Positions 52,070-64,000 of a stretch of 64,000 nucleotides of DNA are shown here, piece by piece. The DNA lies in assembly GCA_030686995.1 (NCBI GenBank), contig CM060708.1, positions 260,714,044 through 260,778,043 of the forward strand. Direction: 5' to 3'. This stretch comes from Artemisia argyi. Its lineage: Eukaryota > Streptophyta > Magnoliopsida > Asterales > Asteraceae. Both the position numbers and the translations under genes were made by a program. The notes under the pieces are model-generated. The model made no database searches, was not told the DNA's origin, and worked only from the letters and a program-made list of their open reading frames with translations. Within the stretch, counting starts at the first letter, position 1; every line of letters begins with the position of its first letter.

Positions 52070-55000
52070 TAAATTAAGAAAAATAGAAAATGAACATTAA
52101 AAATTCTAGAAAAATTTCAAAAAATATTTTATAACATATAAAAGCTATAAAAATATAAAAACTAGGTTGACTTAATAAAAGCTAATTATGCTATTTAAAA
52201 CTAATTATTAATTTATTACTAATAAAACTAATATTAAATATAATAAATACCAAATGTCAAAATAAAAATCTGAAAAAAAATTATTATAAATACTTTAATA
52301 TATGAGGAATTTAATAAAAATATAAAATAGCTAAGTTCTTAATAAAAATATAAAAATTAAAATTAAAATTAAATTACATTAAATAGAAACTATCACTTAA
52401 TATTAAATTGTTTTTTCTTGATTTTTATTTTACAAACTTATTTTATACCTAAAAATAACAAACTTTTGTGAAAACAAGTAGTATGGAACTTAAAAATAAG
52501 CTGAGAAAGCTCAATAAGCTTGGACAGTTGACTAAGTTTGACCAAGGGGCAAAATAAGCTAAAATGGTCTCAAGTGGGACCCACAATGATTAAAACTGGT
52601 CTAAATAAGTTAAATGAACATACTTAAACAAGAAGAAACCAAAAAGTCTCACAGAATAAGCCAAAAAGCCACAAATAAGCACTTAGTAACTTATTTGAAC
52701 TCAGAAACTGGGACAGATTTTAGGTGTGGTTTCAGGTGGGGCCTAGGGGTTCTCAGGTCAAATTATTGGTCAACAACTAAAGCCTACCAGGGGGGGGGGT
52801 TTGAATGGAACCAAATGGGAGGTTTGTGGTCCATTGTGGAGGTGAGAAACCACCACCAAAGTGGTGGTGGTGGACTGCATATCTGCTGCAGCAGTGGGTA
52901 GACAGCCCTGCAGCTGGGTTTGTGGGGGTGGTGAGGCTCAAAGAAAAATGGCAAAAATAAAACAAATGTGAGAAATCAAAGATGAGGTGGTAGAGAATAA
53001 GTAACAACAAGTTTCAATGCTTAAAAGTAAACACAAAATTCAATTAAAATCCTTGAAATTTTGGAAAAATCTGAATTGTGCAATGTTGACTTTTGTAAAA
53101 AACTTGGTTATTTGACTAAAATGAAGTTTAATTGAGCCTAGATGATTTAATATGATGTAAAAAGCTATATTACAACTTTACTAAGCTAAATTAACAGATT
53201 TATAACTAAAATGAAGATCCTTACATCCTATCTCCTAACAGTTAACAGTAGGTTCAATTTTAGAGGGGAGTTTGACTTTTTAATGAAAAACCTAAGTATT
53301 ATGTGACTTATATGAGCTAATCTATCATACTAGGGCATGTCTCAACTGAATTTAACAACTAAAGCTACTCACCTCACTATGCAATTAACACATCCAAACA
53401 CCCCTTCATTGTGTGACTGTTTTTTAGTTTTAAGTGGGATAAGCCCCTAACTAAAATTCCACTGATTCAACTAGTCTAGATAAGCTATAATGACTTAATG
53501 CAACCTAAAATTACCACTAAAGGACACTGCAATGAAGTATATCAGTTTGAGCCAATTTTAGATTAAAAATGCACAACTTCACTAAGAGCAAATCTAATGA
53601 ACAACACTCAAATCACAAGCATTCAATAGGCTCAATAGTACCAAATAAGTATAAGTACACTTAATAAGCAATGGCTACAGTAAAAAAAAACATAAGAATC
53701 TGATACTTGGCTTACAAGTGATCTCAATTGGAGGAACAGTGAACCAAGGAATGAAATCTCCTCCTATACCTTCCAAATAAGCTTATTTGAGCTTAATAGT
53801 GAACTCCTCAACCAAGAAACAACCCCATGAATCCTTCTGAATCAGCTTATCATTCTATACCCCAGGTTGACTTTCATTGACTATTTGGACAAATCAATTA
53901 AAACTTGAAGTAAACACTATCTAAACTCTCAATAAGTTATTGCTAAGCTTATATGAGCTTATTGGAACAAACACCAACAACTCTTATCAGCATAAGATTG
54001 AAATGAGTTTTTTTTTAACAAAAAAAAATGCAAATTATAAATTTTTCAAAAGGAACTTGAATTTCTCATTAAATAAAGTTTAGATTACACTGGAATTAAA
54101 GGTTACAACTATTTTGAAGCAGAAATGATAATTAAAAACTGAATTACAATAATAACGACACACTTAGCTAAACTATAACTACTACTACTCTACACACTGG
54201 ATCTTCTCTTCTTTTTCTTTATTTAAATAGTTCCTTGAGGCTTCCTCTTTCATTCACACACATTTGTGACCATTGGATTAGAGCTTTGAATCTTGGCCGT
54301 TTAATTTTACTTTTGGTGGGAAAGATGACTTTGGCAGGTTGTGGATTGCTTGGAGTATTGTGGGATCATTGAATGGGTTTTGGAATGTTGTGGTTTGGAA
54401 GGGAACAAGGAGTGGGTTTGGCTGAGAAGAGGAGGGGGAGGTGTGGAGTATTGCAGTGGAGAACCAGGCAAGTGGAAGGGGGTGATATGTTTGACTTTGA
54501 GGTTTGACTGAGAAGGAATAAAAAAAAATGGGGTGAGTTATAATTTTGTGGTGGTGGGCTGGTTGTTTGGTGGATCAGGTTTGGAGAGTGGGCTTGGGAG
54601 TGAGATGGGCCAAGGGGTTATAAGGTGTGTTTGTTGGGTTTGGTTTAATGGGTAAATTAAATAAGGGTCCGTTTGATTTGTAACTAAAATTCACAAGGAC
54701 CATTTTTGTAATTTACCAAAGTTGAGGCCCTGAAATGTAACTTTCCAAATTTAATCACAAGGACTATAATTGTCACATGTGAATAACATAAGGACAAAAA
54801 TTATAATTTTCCAAAATTTGAAACCCCGAGGACCAAAATTGATATTTTTCAAAGTTTAGGGGTTAATTTTGCCAATATGTGAAAAACTTTTATCCAAGGA
54901 CCAAATTTGAACATTTTTGAACTTCCAAGGACTAAAAATGATTTTTCATCCAAAAATATCCCACCAAGGACCAAATCTGCCAATTTATGAAACTCCAGGG

Positions 55001-55326
55001 ACCAAACTGTAAATTTCCAAAACTTTTCCAATTTTTCACCAAAGGACTAAATATGACAACTTATGATTTCAAAATGACCTTTGGTGATAATTTTCCATAT
55101 TTTGAATATCCAGGGACTAGTTTTGTCATTTTTTGAAAGTTGAGGGACTGAAACTGCCAATTTTGCAAACTTTGTGCGTTTTTCATTTGTTTTTACTTAT
55201 TTTGCATCTAAAACATATAAAACACAATTTTGAAATATTTTTAGTATTTTGATGCATTTCTGAGTGTTTTTGTATGTTTTGCAGTTCAGATTAGACCAAA
55301 AATGATGAGTGTTTGAGCACTCATCA
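52070..55326 (-). repeat. 5' LTR of element B, right piece
   Basis: Continues the LTR interrupted at 41,334 and matches 34,516-37,763. The TATA region at 54,216-54,228 reads TTTATTTAAATAG against TTTATATAAAC in the other copy, so this promoter copy has drifted. Confidence 0.9.
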
Positions 55327-55331
55327 GGACG

Positions 55332-56580
55332 ACATTCCCTTCACGAGGAAGTTACCCGCATGGTAATTTGCAAAGTCGGCAAACCATGGGGTAGAAGAGT
55401 CACCACGAAAAGAAACCACATTGAGTGTCTCGAGAGGAAATGTTTCATTTATTTCCTGTTTCTCGGACACATCCTGGTGAGGGTTTTCTAATCGTGAGAG
55501 ATGATCAGCAGCAAGGTTCTCGGCTCCTTTTTTATCATGGATAATGATATCAAATTATTGCAGGAGGAAAACCCAACAGAGTAGCCTTAGCTTTGCATCT
55601 TGTTTTGCAAATAGGTACTTCAAAGCTGAGTGATCCGTATACACTACGCATTTGGCCAGTATCAAGTATGGCCGGAATTTTTCAAAGGCATACACCACAG
55701 CTAATAGTTCTTTTTCAGTGGTGGTGTAATGACCCTGAGCCTCGGCCATATTTTTGCTTGCATAGTGTATAGGCTGAAAGTATTTTGCTTTTCGTTGCCC
55801 CAAGACCGCACCTATGGCAAAATCACTGGCATCGCACATAAGCTCAAAAGGTAGGTCCCAATCGGGGGCAACAAGAATCGGTGCCTCAGTAAGCTTTTTC
55901 TTCAGAGTTTCAAAAGCTTCGATGCACTCAGGAGAGAAGATAAAAGGAGCATCCTTCTTTAGGAGATGGGTCATAGGTCGGGCGATTTTGGAGAAATCTT
56001 GAATAAACCTACGATAGAAGCCAGCATGACCCAAAAAGCTCCTAATACCTTTGACGGTAGTGGGATGAGGTAATTTAGCGATGACATCAATTTTGGCTTT
56101 GTCAACCTCAATCCCGTTTTTTGAAATTTTATGGCCGAGGACAATGCCCTCTTTAACCATAAAATGGCTCTTCTCCCAGTTGTGACTCAAGTTCGTATCT
56201 TCACAACGTTTTAGCATCTTTTCCAAGTGGGAGAGACAAGACTGGAATGAATCCCCGATGACTGAAAAGTCATCCATAAATACCTCCATGGTTTTCCCGA
56301 TCATGTCAGAAAATATTGACATCATGCACCTTTGGAATGTGCCAGGTGCATTACATAAGCCGAAAGGCATACGTCTGTAGGCAAAAGTTCCGTAGGGGCA
56401 TGTGAAGGTAGTTTTCTCTTGATCCTGTGGATCAATGGGGATTTGGAAGTAACCCGAGAAGCCATCGAGGAAACAGTAGTATTCATTCCCTGCTAGTCTT
56501 TCAAGCATTTGGTCCATAAAAGGCAGAGGAAAATGGTCTTTGCGGGTGGCTTCATTCAACTTACGATAGTCAATGCATAC
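55332..56580 (-). pseudogene. reverse transcriptase and RNase H of element A pol
   Basis: Minus-strand frame 56,559-55,555 carries RT motifs: DHFPLPFMDQMLERLAGNEY, YYCFLDGFSGYFQIPI, PFGLCNAPGTFQRCMM, the catalytic box VFMDDFSV and LGHKISKNGIEVDKAKIDVI. RNase H follows: LPFELMCDASDFAIGAVLGQ, TTEKELLAVVYAFEKF and YTDHSALKYLF. A stop at 55,555 breaks the RNase H/integrase linker, which continues in frame (HDKKGAENLAADHLSRLENP, PWFADFANYHAGNFLVKG) to the insertion point of element B at 55,331. Confidence 0.9.
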
Positions 56581-58023
56581 TCACCAACCCGTGACCAAAC
56601 GAGTTGGAATCAACTCGTTTTCCTCATTTTTAACAACGGTTATGCCACCCTTTTTAGGAATGCAATGAATTAGGCTAACCCAAGGACAGTCAGATATAGG
56701 GTAAATTAATCCCGCATCAAGAAGTTTTAGAACTTCTTGTTTGATAACTTCATGGATTTTAGGATTTACCCTCCTCTGACATTGCACTGCTTGCTTAAAG
56801 TCATCCTCCATCAAGATTTTGTGTGTACAAAAGTCCGGGTTAATACCCTTAATGTCGGAGAGTTTCCAAGCAATTGCTTGCTTGTGTGACTTGAGAACCT
56901 TTAGGAGTGCAGTCTTCTCCTCATCTTTCAAGTCTTTAGCAATAATGAAGGGTAATTTATCATCACCCTCCAAAAATGCATACTCTAGATGAGGAGGCAA
57001 GTCCTTGAGCTCAACCTCGGGAAATTCTTCAGATTTTTCAATAGACTTAATTTCCGCTTTATGAAGTTCTTTTGGAGATGGAGAGGGTGAAGGATCGTCA
57101 TTTAACAATCTTTCAAGAAGAAGAATATCCCCCTCGGAATCAAGATAGTTTTCATCAATCTCATTTGAAATTGAGCTATCTTGAGCAAGAAAAGCCTCGA
57201 CCTCTTCCAAAAGGAAGTCACTCCCCTCAAACGGAGTGAGAGAAGGGGAAGAGTCGGATATGATAGGCTCAGAAGAAAGAGTGGTACTGCCACTTGGAGA
57301 GAAACCGAGAACCTCTTGAGAATACTCCTCTGAAGCAACATCGATGATGTCAATTCGGTTTATCGATTCAGAGTCATAGTTGGAGGAGTATCTTGAAGTT
57401 TGATCAAGGTTGAATGTGATGGCTTCACCACCAACACGCAAAGTGATTTCTTCTTCGAAAACATCGATTAAAGCACGACCCGTTCTTAAGAATCCCCTCC
57501 CGAGAATGAGAGGAACTCTTGGGTCAGCATCGAAATCAACAATCATGAAATCTGCCGGAAAATGGAACTTTCCTACTTTCACGAAGATATCCTCGGCAAT
57601 GCCGAAGGGACGAGAGATAGTACGGTCTGCAAGCTCGAGAGTCATGCAGGTAGGAGTTAGCTCAGGAAGAGAGAGTTTCTTCCAGACTGAGTGAGGCATA
57701 AGGTTAATGCTTGCACCAAGATCGGCCAAGGCAAAGCATTCAACCATCCCCGGGAAAATGCAAGGAATGAGAAATTTCCCGGGATCTCGAAGCTTTTCGG
57801 GAAGCTTTTTCAAGAGTACTGCTGAGCAGTGCTCATGCAGTGGAGTTTTAGCCATCTCACAAAGTTTTTCCTTGTTACTTATCAGATTTTTGATTGTTGA
57901 TGCAAATTTAGGCATTAGAAGAAGAGCATCCGCGAAGCTGATATCGAAATGTAATTCTTGGAAAATTTGATAAATTTTTTCCATCTGATGATTAGCTTTT
58001 TCGCGGGTCTTTTGATCATTCAA
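56581..58023 (-). pseudogene. protease and N-terminal RT of element A pol
   Basis: A 480-residue minus-strand frame. It includes a retropepsin-like domain (FALADLGASINLMPHSVWKK; active-site Asp in the D-x-G motif; later RVPLILGRGFLRTGRALIDV), an acidic linker and the start of RT (PPHLEYAFLEGDDKLPFIIA, KSHKQAIAWKLSDIKGINPD, VLKLLDAGLIYPISDCPWVS). It stops at TGA 56,581-56,583, in frame with the next segment and between TGW and VCIDYRKLNEA, so one nonsense change separates the two parts. Confidence 0.9.
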
Positions 58024-58765
58024 ACGTGAAGGATATGGAATTGAAGGTTTGGGATTGTTTCTTGGGATCTCATCAGAACTTTCCGGAGGATCAAATACAA
58101 CTTTTGACTTGGGAGTCGGGACCGGGACAACTTGAGGGTGGACGTTGTTGGTACCTCCGTTATTAGTAGGAAGTATCGTGTCCGTGGTAACCTCAGGTTC
58201 ACGTTCCGCTACCTTGGCAGGAGGAGAAGAAGAGGTAGAGGGAGCCGTGGGTCCATTGTATGATACTCCACTTCGGGTAGTGATCGCCTTAACATCGCCC
58301 CTCGGGTTAGCGATCGTGTTGCTTGGTAGTGTACCTGAGCCGAGGGTCGATCATTTAAAGACTTCTGAATTTCAGAGATCTTGCTGACCAGTAACCGATT
58401 TGTTTCCTCTTATGCTTTCATGAATTGTTTAGAACTTCATCGGAGGAAGACGGGGGTTGAACAACGCTTTGATTTTGGTTAGGAAAATTTTGAACACGGT
58501 TGTTTTGAAAATTTCCTTGGTTTTGGTTGTTGTTACCCTGAAAATTGTTTCTCTGATTGAAATTACCCTGATTGTAATTCCCTTGACCTTGGTTTCTTTG
58601 AAAATTTCCATGAAAACCTTGATTTTGATTGCCATTTTGAAAATTGTTTTGATTAAAATGACCTTGATTTTGGTTCGGGTTTTGGAAATTCGGGTTTTGA
58701 CCTTGGTTAAAATCTCCTCGATTCTGATTTTGATTCGAGTTACGATTTTGACCTTGGTTAAGAAC
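58024..58765 (-). pseudogene. gag linker remnant of element A
   Basis: The stretch encodes an Asn/Gln/Gly/Phe-rich linker (frame 58,780-58,418, e.g. NQGHFNQNNFQNGNQNQGF) typical of gag C-termini in this lineage, then a frame-broken gag-protease spacer. It ends abruptly at 58,765, where it joins the middle of the LTR; upstream gag, leader and primer site are missing. Confidence 0.75.
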
Positions 58766-61154
58766 CTGTGCACAGGGCATGCACTTGCCCTGCAGGTCTA
58801 ATTAAGCTAGTGTATAAGCTAAACAAAAAATCTAAAAAATAAGCTGGTGGTGGGAGCTTATAGATTAGGTGACAGACAATAACTTGTGAAAAGCTCAGGG
58901 TCTCAATCCTAACACAAAAATCACAATAAATCTCCTAATTTTTGGTTTTCTGACAATAGGTCTAATTTGACTTTTTGAAATATTAAGCTAAGTTGACTTA
59001 TGTGAGATTATACTGGCTCCTTACTTATTATGTTATATTAAGCTGTAATAAAGTGAAATTAAGCTAAAACACTCACTTGTGAAGTGATTTGATGAGATTT
59101 GGGCTCAAAATGCTTAACAGTTAATAAAGGAGATTGAATCACAAGGTATTTTGACTTTTTTATGAAAGACCCATGGTTTTTGTGTTTGAACTAAGTCATT
59201 AGAACCTAAAGTGACATGTCTGAGCTCAAATCAACAACTAGAACACCCTTGATCACACAGAACCTAATTAAGCCAAACACTCCTTACACAGATGCAATAC
59301 TTGATTTCCAAAAGGATTTGGAGATTTAGACCACTAAATTGACTTATAAGCACTTATATTGATTAATTAAGCTGAAATGAACAAATGGAAACAACAATTA
59401 ACAAGTAAAACTACAAATGACCAATTATACTAATTAACTGTGTAACTTGATTTTTTTTAGCAACTACAAATTTTAATGAACAAGCTCTCTATTTTAAGCT
59501 ACAATATGACTGAATAACATCAAATAAGCATAAACAAACCAAATAAGCAGTGATATAAGCAATGCTACAGTAGTGATAAAGAAATGAGATTATGAGCTTA
59601 CAAAGTGCAATCCTGCCAACCCATGAACCAAGAACCATAGACCTTTCCTATAGAATCCCCACAGATTCACTAACCCACAGTCATCCAAGATTTACTGTGC
59701 TCCAGCTTTATCCACCATCTTCTTCTTAATTTTTTTATTTTTCTTAATTTTTTTGATTTTTTTTTTTGTATTTTCTTGTTTATGATACTAAGCTGGTTTT
59801 TAAAGGTTTCTAAAAGCTTTTATAAGCTTTCTGGGAGCTTATATGTGCCTAGGAGTCCATACCTTTAAACAGAAACTATAATAAAGCTTAATTAGATTTT
59901 TGAAATAAAATGGGAATTGCATACACTGAGATGTGAACTGAAACTTGATTTTTATTAATGGAAAGAGTTAAAGATTACACTGAAAACATGAAATACAATA
60001 CTTGAAAGCTAAATCATACACTAAAAGCTTGAAAATTACTTATACGACATAAAAATAACTAAGTTATGCTAATATCTCTTCCTTGTTGCCTCTCCTTCTT
60101 TTATAGCTGATGATTAGGGTTCAGTGGGACCCTCTGAGTCTTTCCCACTTCTTTCTAGACCATTGGATTGGTTTGAGATGATTTTGACCCTTTAAATCTT
60201 TTTGGCGCCAAAAGATATAACTGCAAATTGCACTGTGGATATGCAAGGGGGGGGGGGCATTTATTGTGGTTTATTTGGTTAGGTGAGGGTAGTGGTTTGG
60301 GCGGTGATGGAGGTGATGGGAGGTGGGTGATGGGACTGAGTTGCAGGGTGCAACTTGGGAGGGAAGGAGACAGGGTCAAACGGGTGTTGACCATTCTAAA
60401 TAATCAAAGGGGGATTGGGCTGGGGTAGGTGTTGGTCCAGGGAAAGGGTTTGGGCTTTGGTGATGTTTTAGTTTGGATTGGGTTTAGGTTTTGGGGTGTT
60501 TGTAATATTAAGGGCCCGGTTTGGTATAGTAACTAGCACAAGGACCAATTTTGTAATTTTTCGATTGTTGAGGGGCTGAACTTGTGACTTTCCCATAGTT
60601 CTCAAAAGGATGAAACTTGCCAAGTATGAATAACCCAAGGATCATTTTTGCATTTTTCCAATTCCAGGGGTATTTTCTGCCAATCTTGCAAACTTCAGGG
60701 ACCAAACATGTACTTTCACCAATCTTTCCATCCAAGAACCATTTTTGTTATAAAAGAGTATTACAAGGACCAAAATTCATTTTCTCAAAGTTTTAATATC
60801 CCAGGGACCATTTTTGTCAATTTTGCAAACTTCAGGGACTAAACTTGTAAATTTGTGAAACTTTACACCAAAGGACTAATTATGTTATTTGTGATTCAAA
60901 AAGGACCTTTGGTGACTTTTTCAAGTTTTTAGAATAACCAGGGACTAGTTTTGACAACTTTTAAAAGTTGGGGGACTGAAACTGCCAATTATGCAAACTT
61001 TGTTCATTTTTCATTTGTTTTTGATTATTTTGCATCTGAAACATATAAAACACATTCCTGGGATATTTTCAGTATTATGATGCATATTTGAGTATTTTTA
61101 GATGTTTTGGCAGTTCAGAATAGGTAAAAATGATGAGTATTTACATACTCATCA
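58766..61154 (-). repeat. 5' LTR of element A, truncated
   Basis: Corresponds to 29,493-31,877 of the complete LTR. Its inner 1.8 kb is deleted. The junction shares AAGAAC with the LTR. The TATA box CTATAAAAG is kept near 60,107-60,115. The outer end CTCATCA is followed by the duplication ATTAG. Confidence 0.9.
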
Positions 61155-61159
61155 ATTAG

Positions 61160-62516
61160 TGACATTTAATGCAGGAATTTTGTTTAATTTGGTTGTACAA
61201 TATGCTTGATAATTTGTATTGCTTATGTAAGAGGTATTTTAATAAATGTATTAATTGTATTTATTGACAATTGCGTACATTAAATAGCATTTTTTTTAAA
61301 TGTGCATTAAAGTGGCGTACATTATGATTCTTGTCTTGTAAGTCTGAAATTATGTGCATTAAAGTGGTGTACACTATGCTTCTTTTCATGTAAGTCTTAA
61401 AAAATTACAAGCATTGAAAGCTATACTTGTAACAAACCAGATTTTTTTTTTAAAAAACACTTAAATTTTTAGGCTTTTTATTATATATGTATGCATCTTT
61501 CCTATTAAAAAAACGTTTTTGGTCTTAAACATTTTAAGACTTCTAAATATAGATGTTCTAAATACATTATAAGGTAATATAGATAATTTTTTTTTTATTA
61601 TTATTTTTATTTGAATTAAATGATCACTTATTAATCTACTTCTCATACTACTATACACAACATGGCGTATCATGTCTTGAAATGATATTTTTCTTTTATT
61701 TAATGTGCCTTAAATGCATATTTTTATATTAAAAACGTATGTGTTAAACAATTTTATCACTTCATACACATTTGAGAGATTCTAAAAACTCCACAAAACA
61801 TATACTACGTATTTGAACTACTGTACAAAGAAAATTTAATGAATTATACTATCAATAACAACCAAATCCTTGTGACTAATTCCATTATCACTTAATTGCC
61901 TTGACTTACCAACTTGGTTCATCAACAACTCCTAATGTTGAAATTTCATAAAATAGCAAAGAGTTAGTTAAGCCTCATTTGTCTTTTCACCATTGAAATA
62001 TCATAATCTAACTCTTTTGTACTCTCATCCTTATCTCGTATACTAAAAACCCTGACTTAAAAACAAAATTAAGACAATAAACCACTAAAAAACTCTAATA
62101 AACCCATAATCACCACACGTCCAAATCTAATTAGCCCTAAACTAAAAAAGGCAAGACCAAAAGTAGTTTGACTTTTAAACAACACAAACACTTATTTTAA
62201 TCAAACCAGTCCCACTAGTTAAAATCTAACCATAGTTAAACAACCTAAACGTTTTCATTCTCATTTCCATTTTCATTTATCCCCTTTGTTTATCAAAAAC
62301 TTAAAAAAGAAAACCAAAGACTTTTTGCACACCCTTGTTTACTTCTCTCTATCTATAAAAAAAAAAAAAATCACTTTTTTTTGTTTCTATAAAATCTTTT
62401 CATTAAATTCGTTGTTAAATATTACTACTACTTTTGACTTTAATTTAAGATTTTAGTGATCTGTTTTGTTTTTTATCTAGTTTTGTTCTTATCAATAGTG
62501 CTAAAATTTAGGGAAA
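61160..62516. other. spacer and upstream region of the IDD gene
   Basis: AT-rich. TATA-like motifs occur near 62,353 (CTATAAAAAAA) and 62,389 (TCTATAAAATC). No other gene is recognised. Confidence 0.5.
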
Positions 62517-62694
62517 ATGTCTGAAACCCTAATTTAGTACTAATTCAGCTGATTTTAAGATATGGGTTTTGTTTGTTGTTTAATGTTTGATTAATTGATT
62601 GATTTAAAGCTGTTTGTTAGCCTTAAAAATAAGTGGTTTTGAATCCAAACCCTAAGTTAGTTAAGCTGTTAGTTAAGCTGTTGGTTAAGCTGTT
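62517..62694 (+). promoter_or_regulatory. probable 5' leader of the IDD gene with two uORFs and a short tandem repeat
   Basis: Short upstream frames at 62,517-62,537 (six codons plus stop) and 62,562-62,594 (ten codons plus stop) precede the main ATG. TTAAGCTGTT occurs three times at 12-bp spacing (62,661-62,694), ending directly at the ATG. Leader extent is inferred. Confidence 0.45.
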
Positions 62695-64000
62695 ATGACT
62701 GCTGAAGTGGATAATTCGTTGGCTTTGGTTGAGTCAGCTGTTTCTGGTGAAGCTAGTGGCGCTTCTCCGGCTGCAAATGTCGAAAAGCCCGTTAAGCGAA
62801 AGCGGAATCTTGCTGGCATGCCAGGTAGGATTATAATCTTGTTATATAGTTAAAGTTGTTGTTTTTATGTTAAAGTTGTTATTTTTAGCATATGGGTATT
62901 GGAATTATGTGATTAGGATTTGTTATTTTTCGATATATAGATCCGGATGCTGAGGTGATTGCGTTATCGCCCAAGACTTTAATGGCGACGAATAGGTTTG
63001 TATGTGAAATATGTAATAAGGGGTTTCAGAGAGACCAGAATTTGCAGTTGCATAGAAGGGGGCATAATTTGCCGTGGAAGCTTAAGCAAAGGACTAGTAA
63101 AGAGATTAGGAAGAGAGTTTATGTGTGTCCTGAACCGTCCTGTGTTCATCATGATCCGTCGCGGGCTTTGGGTGATTTGACGGGGATTAAGAAGCATTTC
63201 TGTAGGAAGCATGGTGAGAAGAAGTGGAAATGTGATCAGTGTTCGAAGAAATATGCGGTTCAGTCTGATTGGAAGGCGCATTTGAAGATATGTGGGACGA
63301 GAGAGTATAAATGTGATTGTGGTACTTTGTTTTCGAGGTTAGATGATTATGGAAATCTTGTATTTTTGGATAAAATGTGTGTGGATTTGTGTTTAAATGT
63401 TGAAGATTTTGTTTGGTTATGTGTAGGAGGGATAGTTTTATTACCCATAGAGCGTTTTGTGATGCGTTAGCTGTGGAGAGTGCTAAAGGTCAGCCAGAAG
63501 ATGAACCTCCTCAAAAGAAAGACGAAGAACCGAAGCCTCAATCTGTTGAATCAACCCCACAATCAACCTCAACAGCATCACCACCGCCACCACCAGCACC
63601 ACTGGCGCCAACTCCAATCACTGTCGTCAACCCTGTAGCCCCTGTAGCATCTTCCGTGTTGTGTATTAAAAATACTCCAGGTATAATGACCTATATTTTA
63701 AGGTTTTAATGAGTAACCGTTGTTTATTTCTTAAAGAAAGGAACAAAAAGATTTGTTTTTTTCTGCTTTGTCTTGGTGTTAGGTTTGCCGTTTAGAGATT
63801 TATTATAGTCACATATATCTTGGTAAAGATTGCAAAAGAAAGATGAAATCTTTATGTGTATTGCTGTTTTACTTGCAGAGCTTCCAGAAGTTTCCGAGTT
63901 GAGTAAGGATCCTAGACCCGTGTTGGACAATCAACCACAGTTGGTGGCAGGTTTGACCGGAAGCTGTAGTGGTAGCTGCAGCTCAACCCATACAGGAAGC
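62695..64000 (+). CDS. INDETERMINATE-domain (IDD) C2H2 zinc-finger transcription factor, 5' part
   Basis: Exons 62,695-62,824, 62,941-63,337, 63,427-63,680 and 63,879 to beyond the window; all introns GT/AG and phases consistent. The protein begins with a Ser/Ala-rich stretch, a basic motif KRKRN (nuclear signal) and the IDD core: finger 1 FVCEICNKGFQRDQNLQLHR, finger 2 starting YVCPEPSCVHHDPSRALGDL, finger 3 WKCDQCSKKYAVQSDWKAHL and finger 4 YKCDCGTLFSRRDSFITHRA. A Pro-rich linker and PELPEVSELSKDPRPVL follow. IDD proteins are nuclear regulators acting with GRAS proteins such as DELLA and SCARECROW. The STSKEIRKRVYVCPE-like spacing suggests the IDD1/IDD2 (ENHYDROUS/GAF1) side of the family, a tentative placement. 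The finger domain is intact. Confidence 0.92.

Larger units (their letters stand above)
33853..55326 (-). mobile_element. element B: pol-less Athila-like gypsy retrotransposon inserted in A
   Basis: Two LTRs of about 3.9 kb (33,861-37,763; 40,681-41,334 plus 52,070-55,326) enclose 2.9 kb with a primer site, one long ORF, a hairpin array and a purine tract. The target is A's pol gene: reading A across the insertion joins codons for VKGMSS to [14 protein letters not shown] without a gap. The target duplication is GGACG (55,327-55,331) against GGACT (33,848-33,852). The 5' LTR is split by a copia element. No protease, RT or integrase is present, so B needs enzymes from an A-like partner. Confidence 0.9.
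27682..61154 (-). mobile_element. element A: Athila-lineage Ty3/gypsy retrotransposon with decayed pol, host of element B
   Basis: The ends TGATTG...CTCATCA (plus-strand view) are flanked by the 5-bp duplication ATTAG (27,677-27,681 and 61,155-61,159). On the minus strand the order is truncated 5' LTR, gag linker, protease, RT, RNase H, [element B], integrase, hairpin array, purine tract, 3' LTR: the Ty3/gypsy gene order. A deletion removed about 1.8 kb of the 5' LTR together with the primer site and most of gag. Protease and RT motifs look like those of Asteraceae Athila-type elements. Stops and frame changes make the copy inactive. Confidence 0.9.

Noticed and set aside
57410..57970. Plus-strand frames over the protease region
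   Set aside because: Antisense shadows of the minus-strand pol frame.

Overview
The window is nuclear DNA of a flowering plant: AT-rich, with spliced genes at both ends and about 45 kb of nested transposable elements between them. The retroelement proteins are of types I recognise from Asteraceae, perhaps Anthemideae; that placement rests on remembered protein flavour, not a search.

Left end (1-13,161): two tandem vicilin-like (bicupin) seed-storage genes on the + strand. The first is cut by the window edge. The second keeps a five-exon layout but carries two single-base frame breaks, and its intron 1 holds a 6.2-kb CACTA transposon (5,100-11,344, 3-bp duplication CCG). Next come AT-rich spacer, a MITE (14,284-14,640) and two oppositely oriented fragments of one reverse transcriptase family (14,954-16,556).

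Middle: element C (16,575-27,265, + strand) is an old Athila-like gypsy element without RT or integrase. It keeps gag/protease remnants and an ATHILA-ORF-like gene with what looks like its own promoter and a 5'-UTR intron. Element A (27,682-61,154, - strand, duplication ATTAG) is a gypsy element with decayed protease, RT/RNase H and integrase; its 5' LTR, primer site and gag start are partly deleted. Element B (33,853-55,326, - strand) sits inside A's pol gene between RNase H and integrase. It has A-like LTRs and 3' region but one 604-residue zinc-knuckle ORF in place of gag-pol. A young Sirevirus-like copia element (41,335-52,064, duplication TATTT) sits inside B's 5' LTR. It lacks pol and carries two intact accessory ORFs. 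Insertion order: A, then B, then copia.

Right end (61,160-64,000): AT-rich spacer, then the first four exons of an INDETERMINATE-domain zinc-finger transcription factor gene.

Most interesting signals: (1) A and B carry, just inside the 3' LTR, arrays of hairpins whose stems differ in sequence but stay complementary, with compensatory changes between A and B; C has a comparable array in the same place. (2) The copia element repeats a palindromic block of its LTR promoter upstream of each accessory ORF. (3) C does the same with paired TGACG palindromes at a constant 23-bp spacing. (4) The copia ORF1 and the C ORF appear to be the same protein family, each behind a 5'-UTR intron, although carried by different retrotransposon superfamilies.
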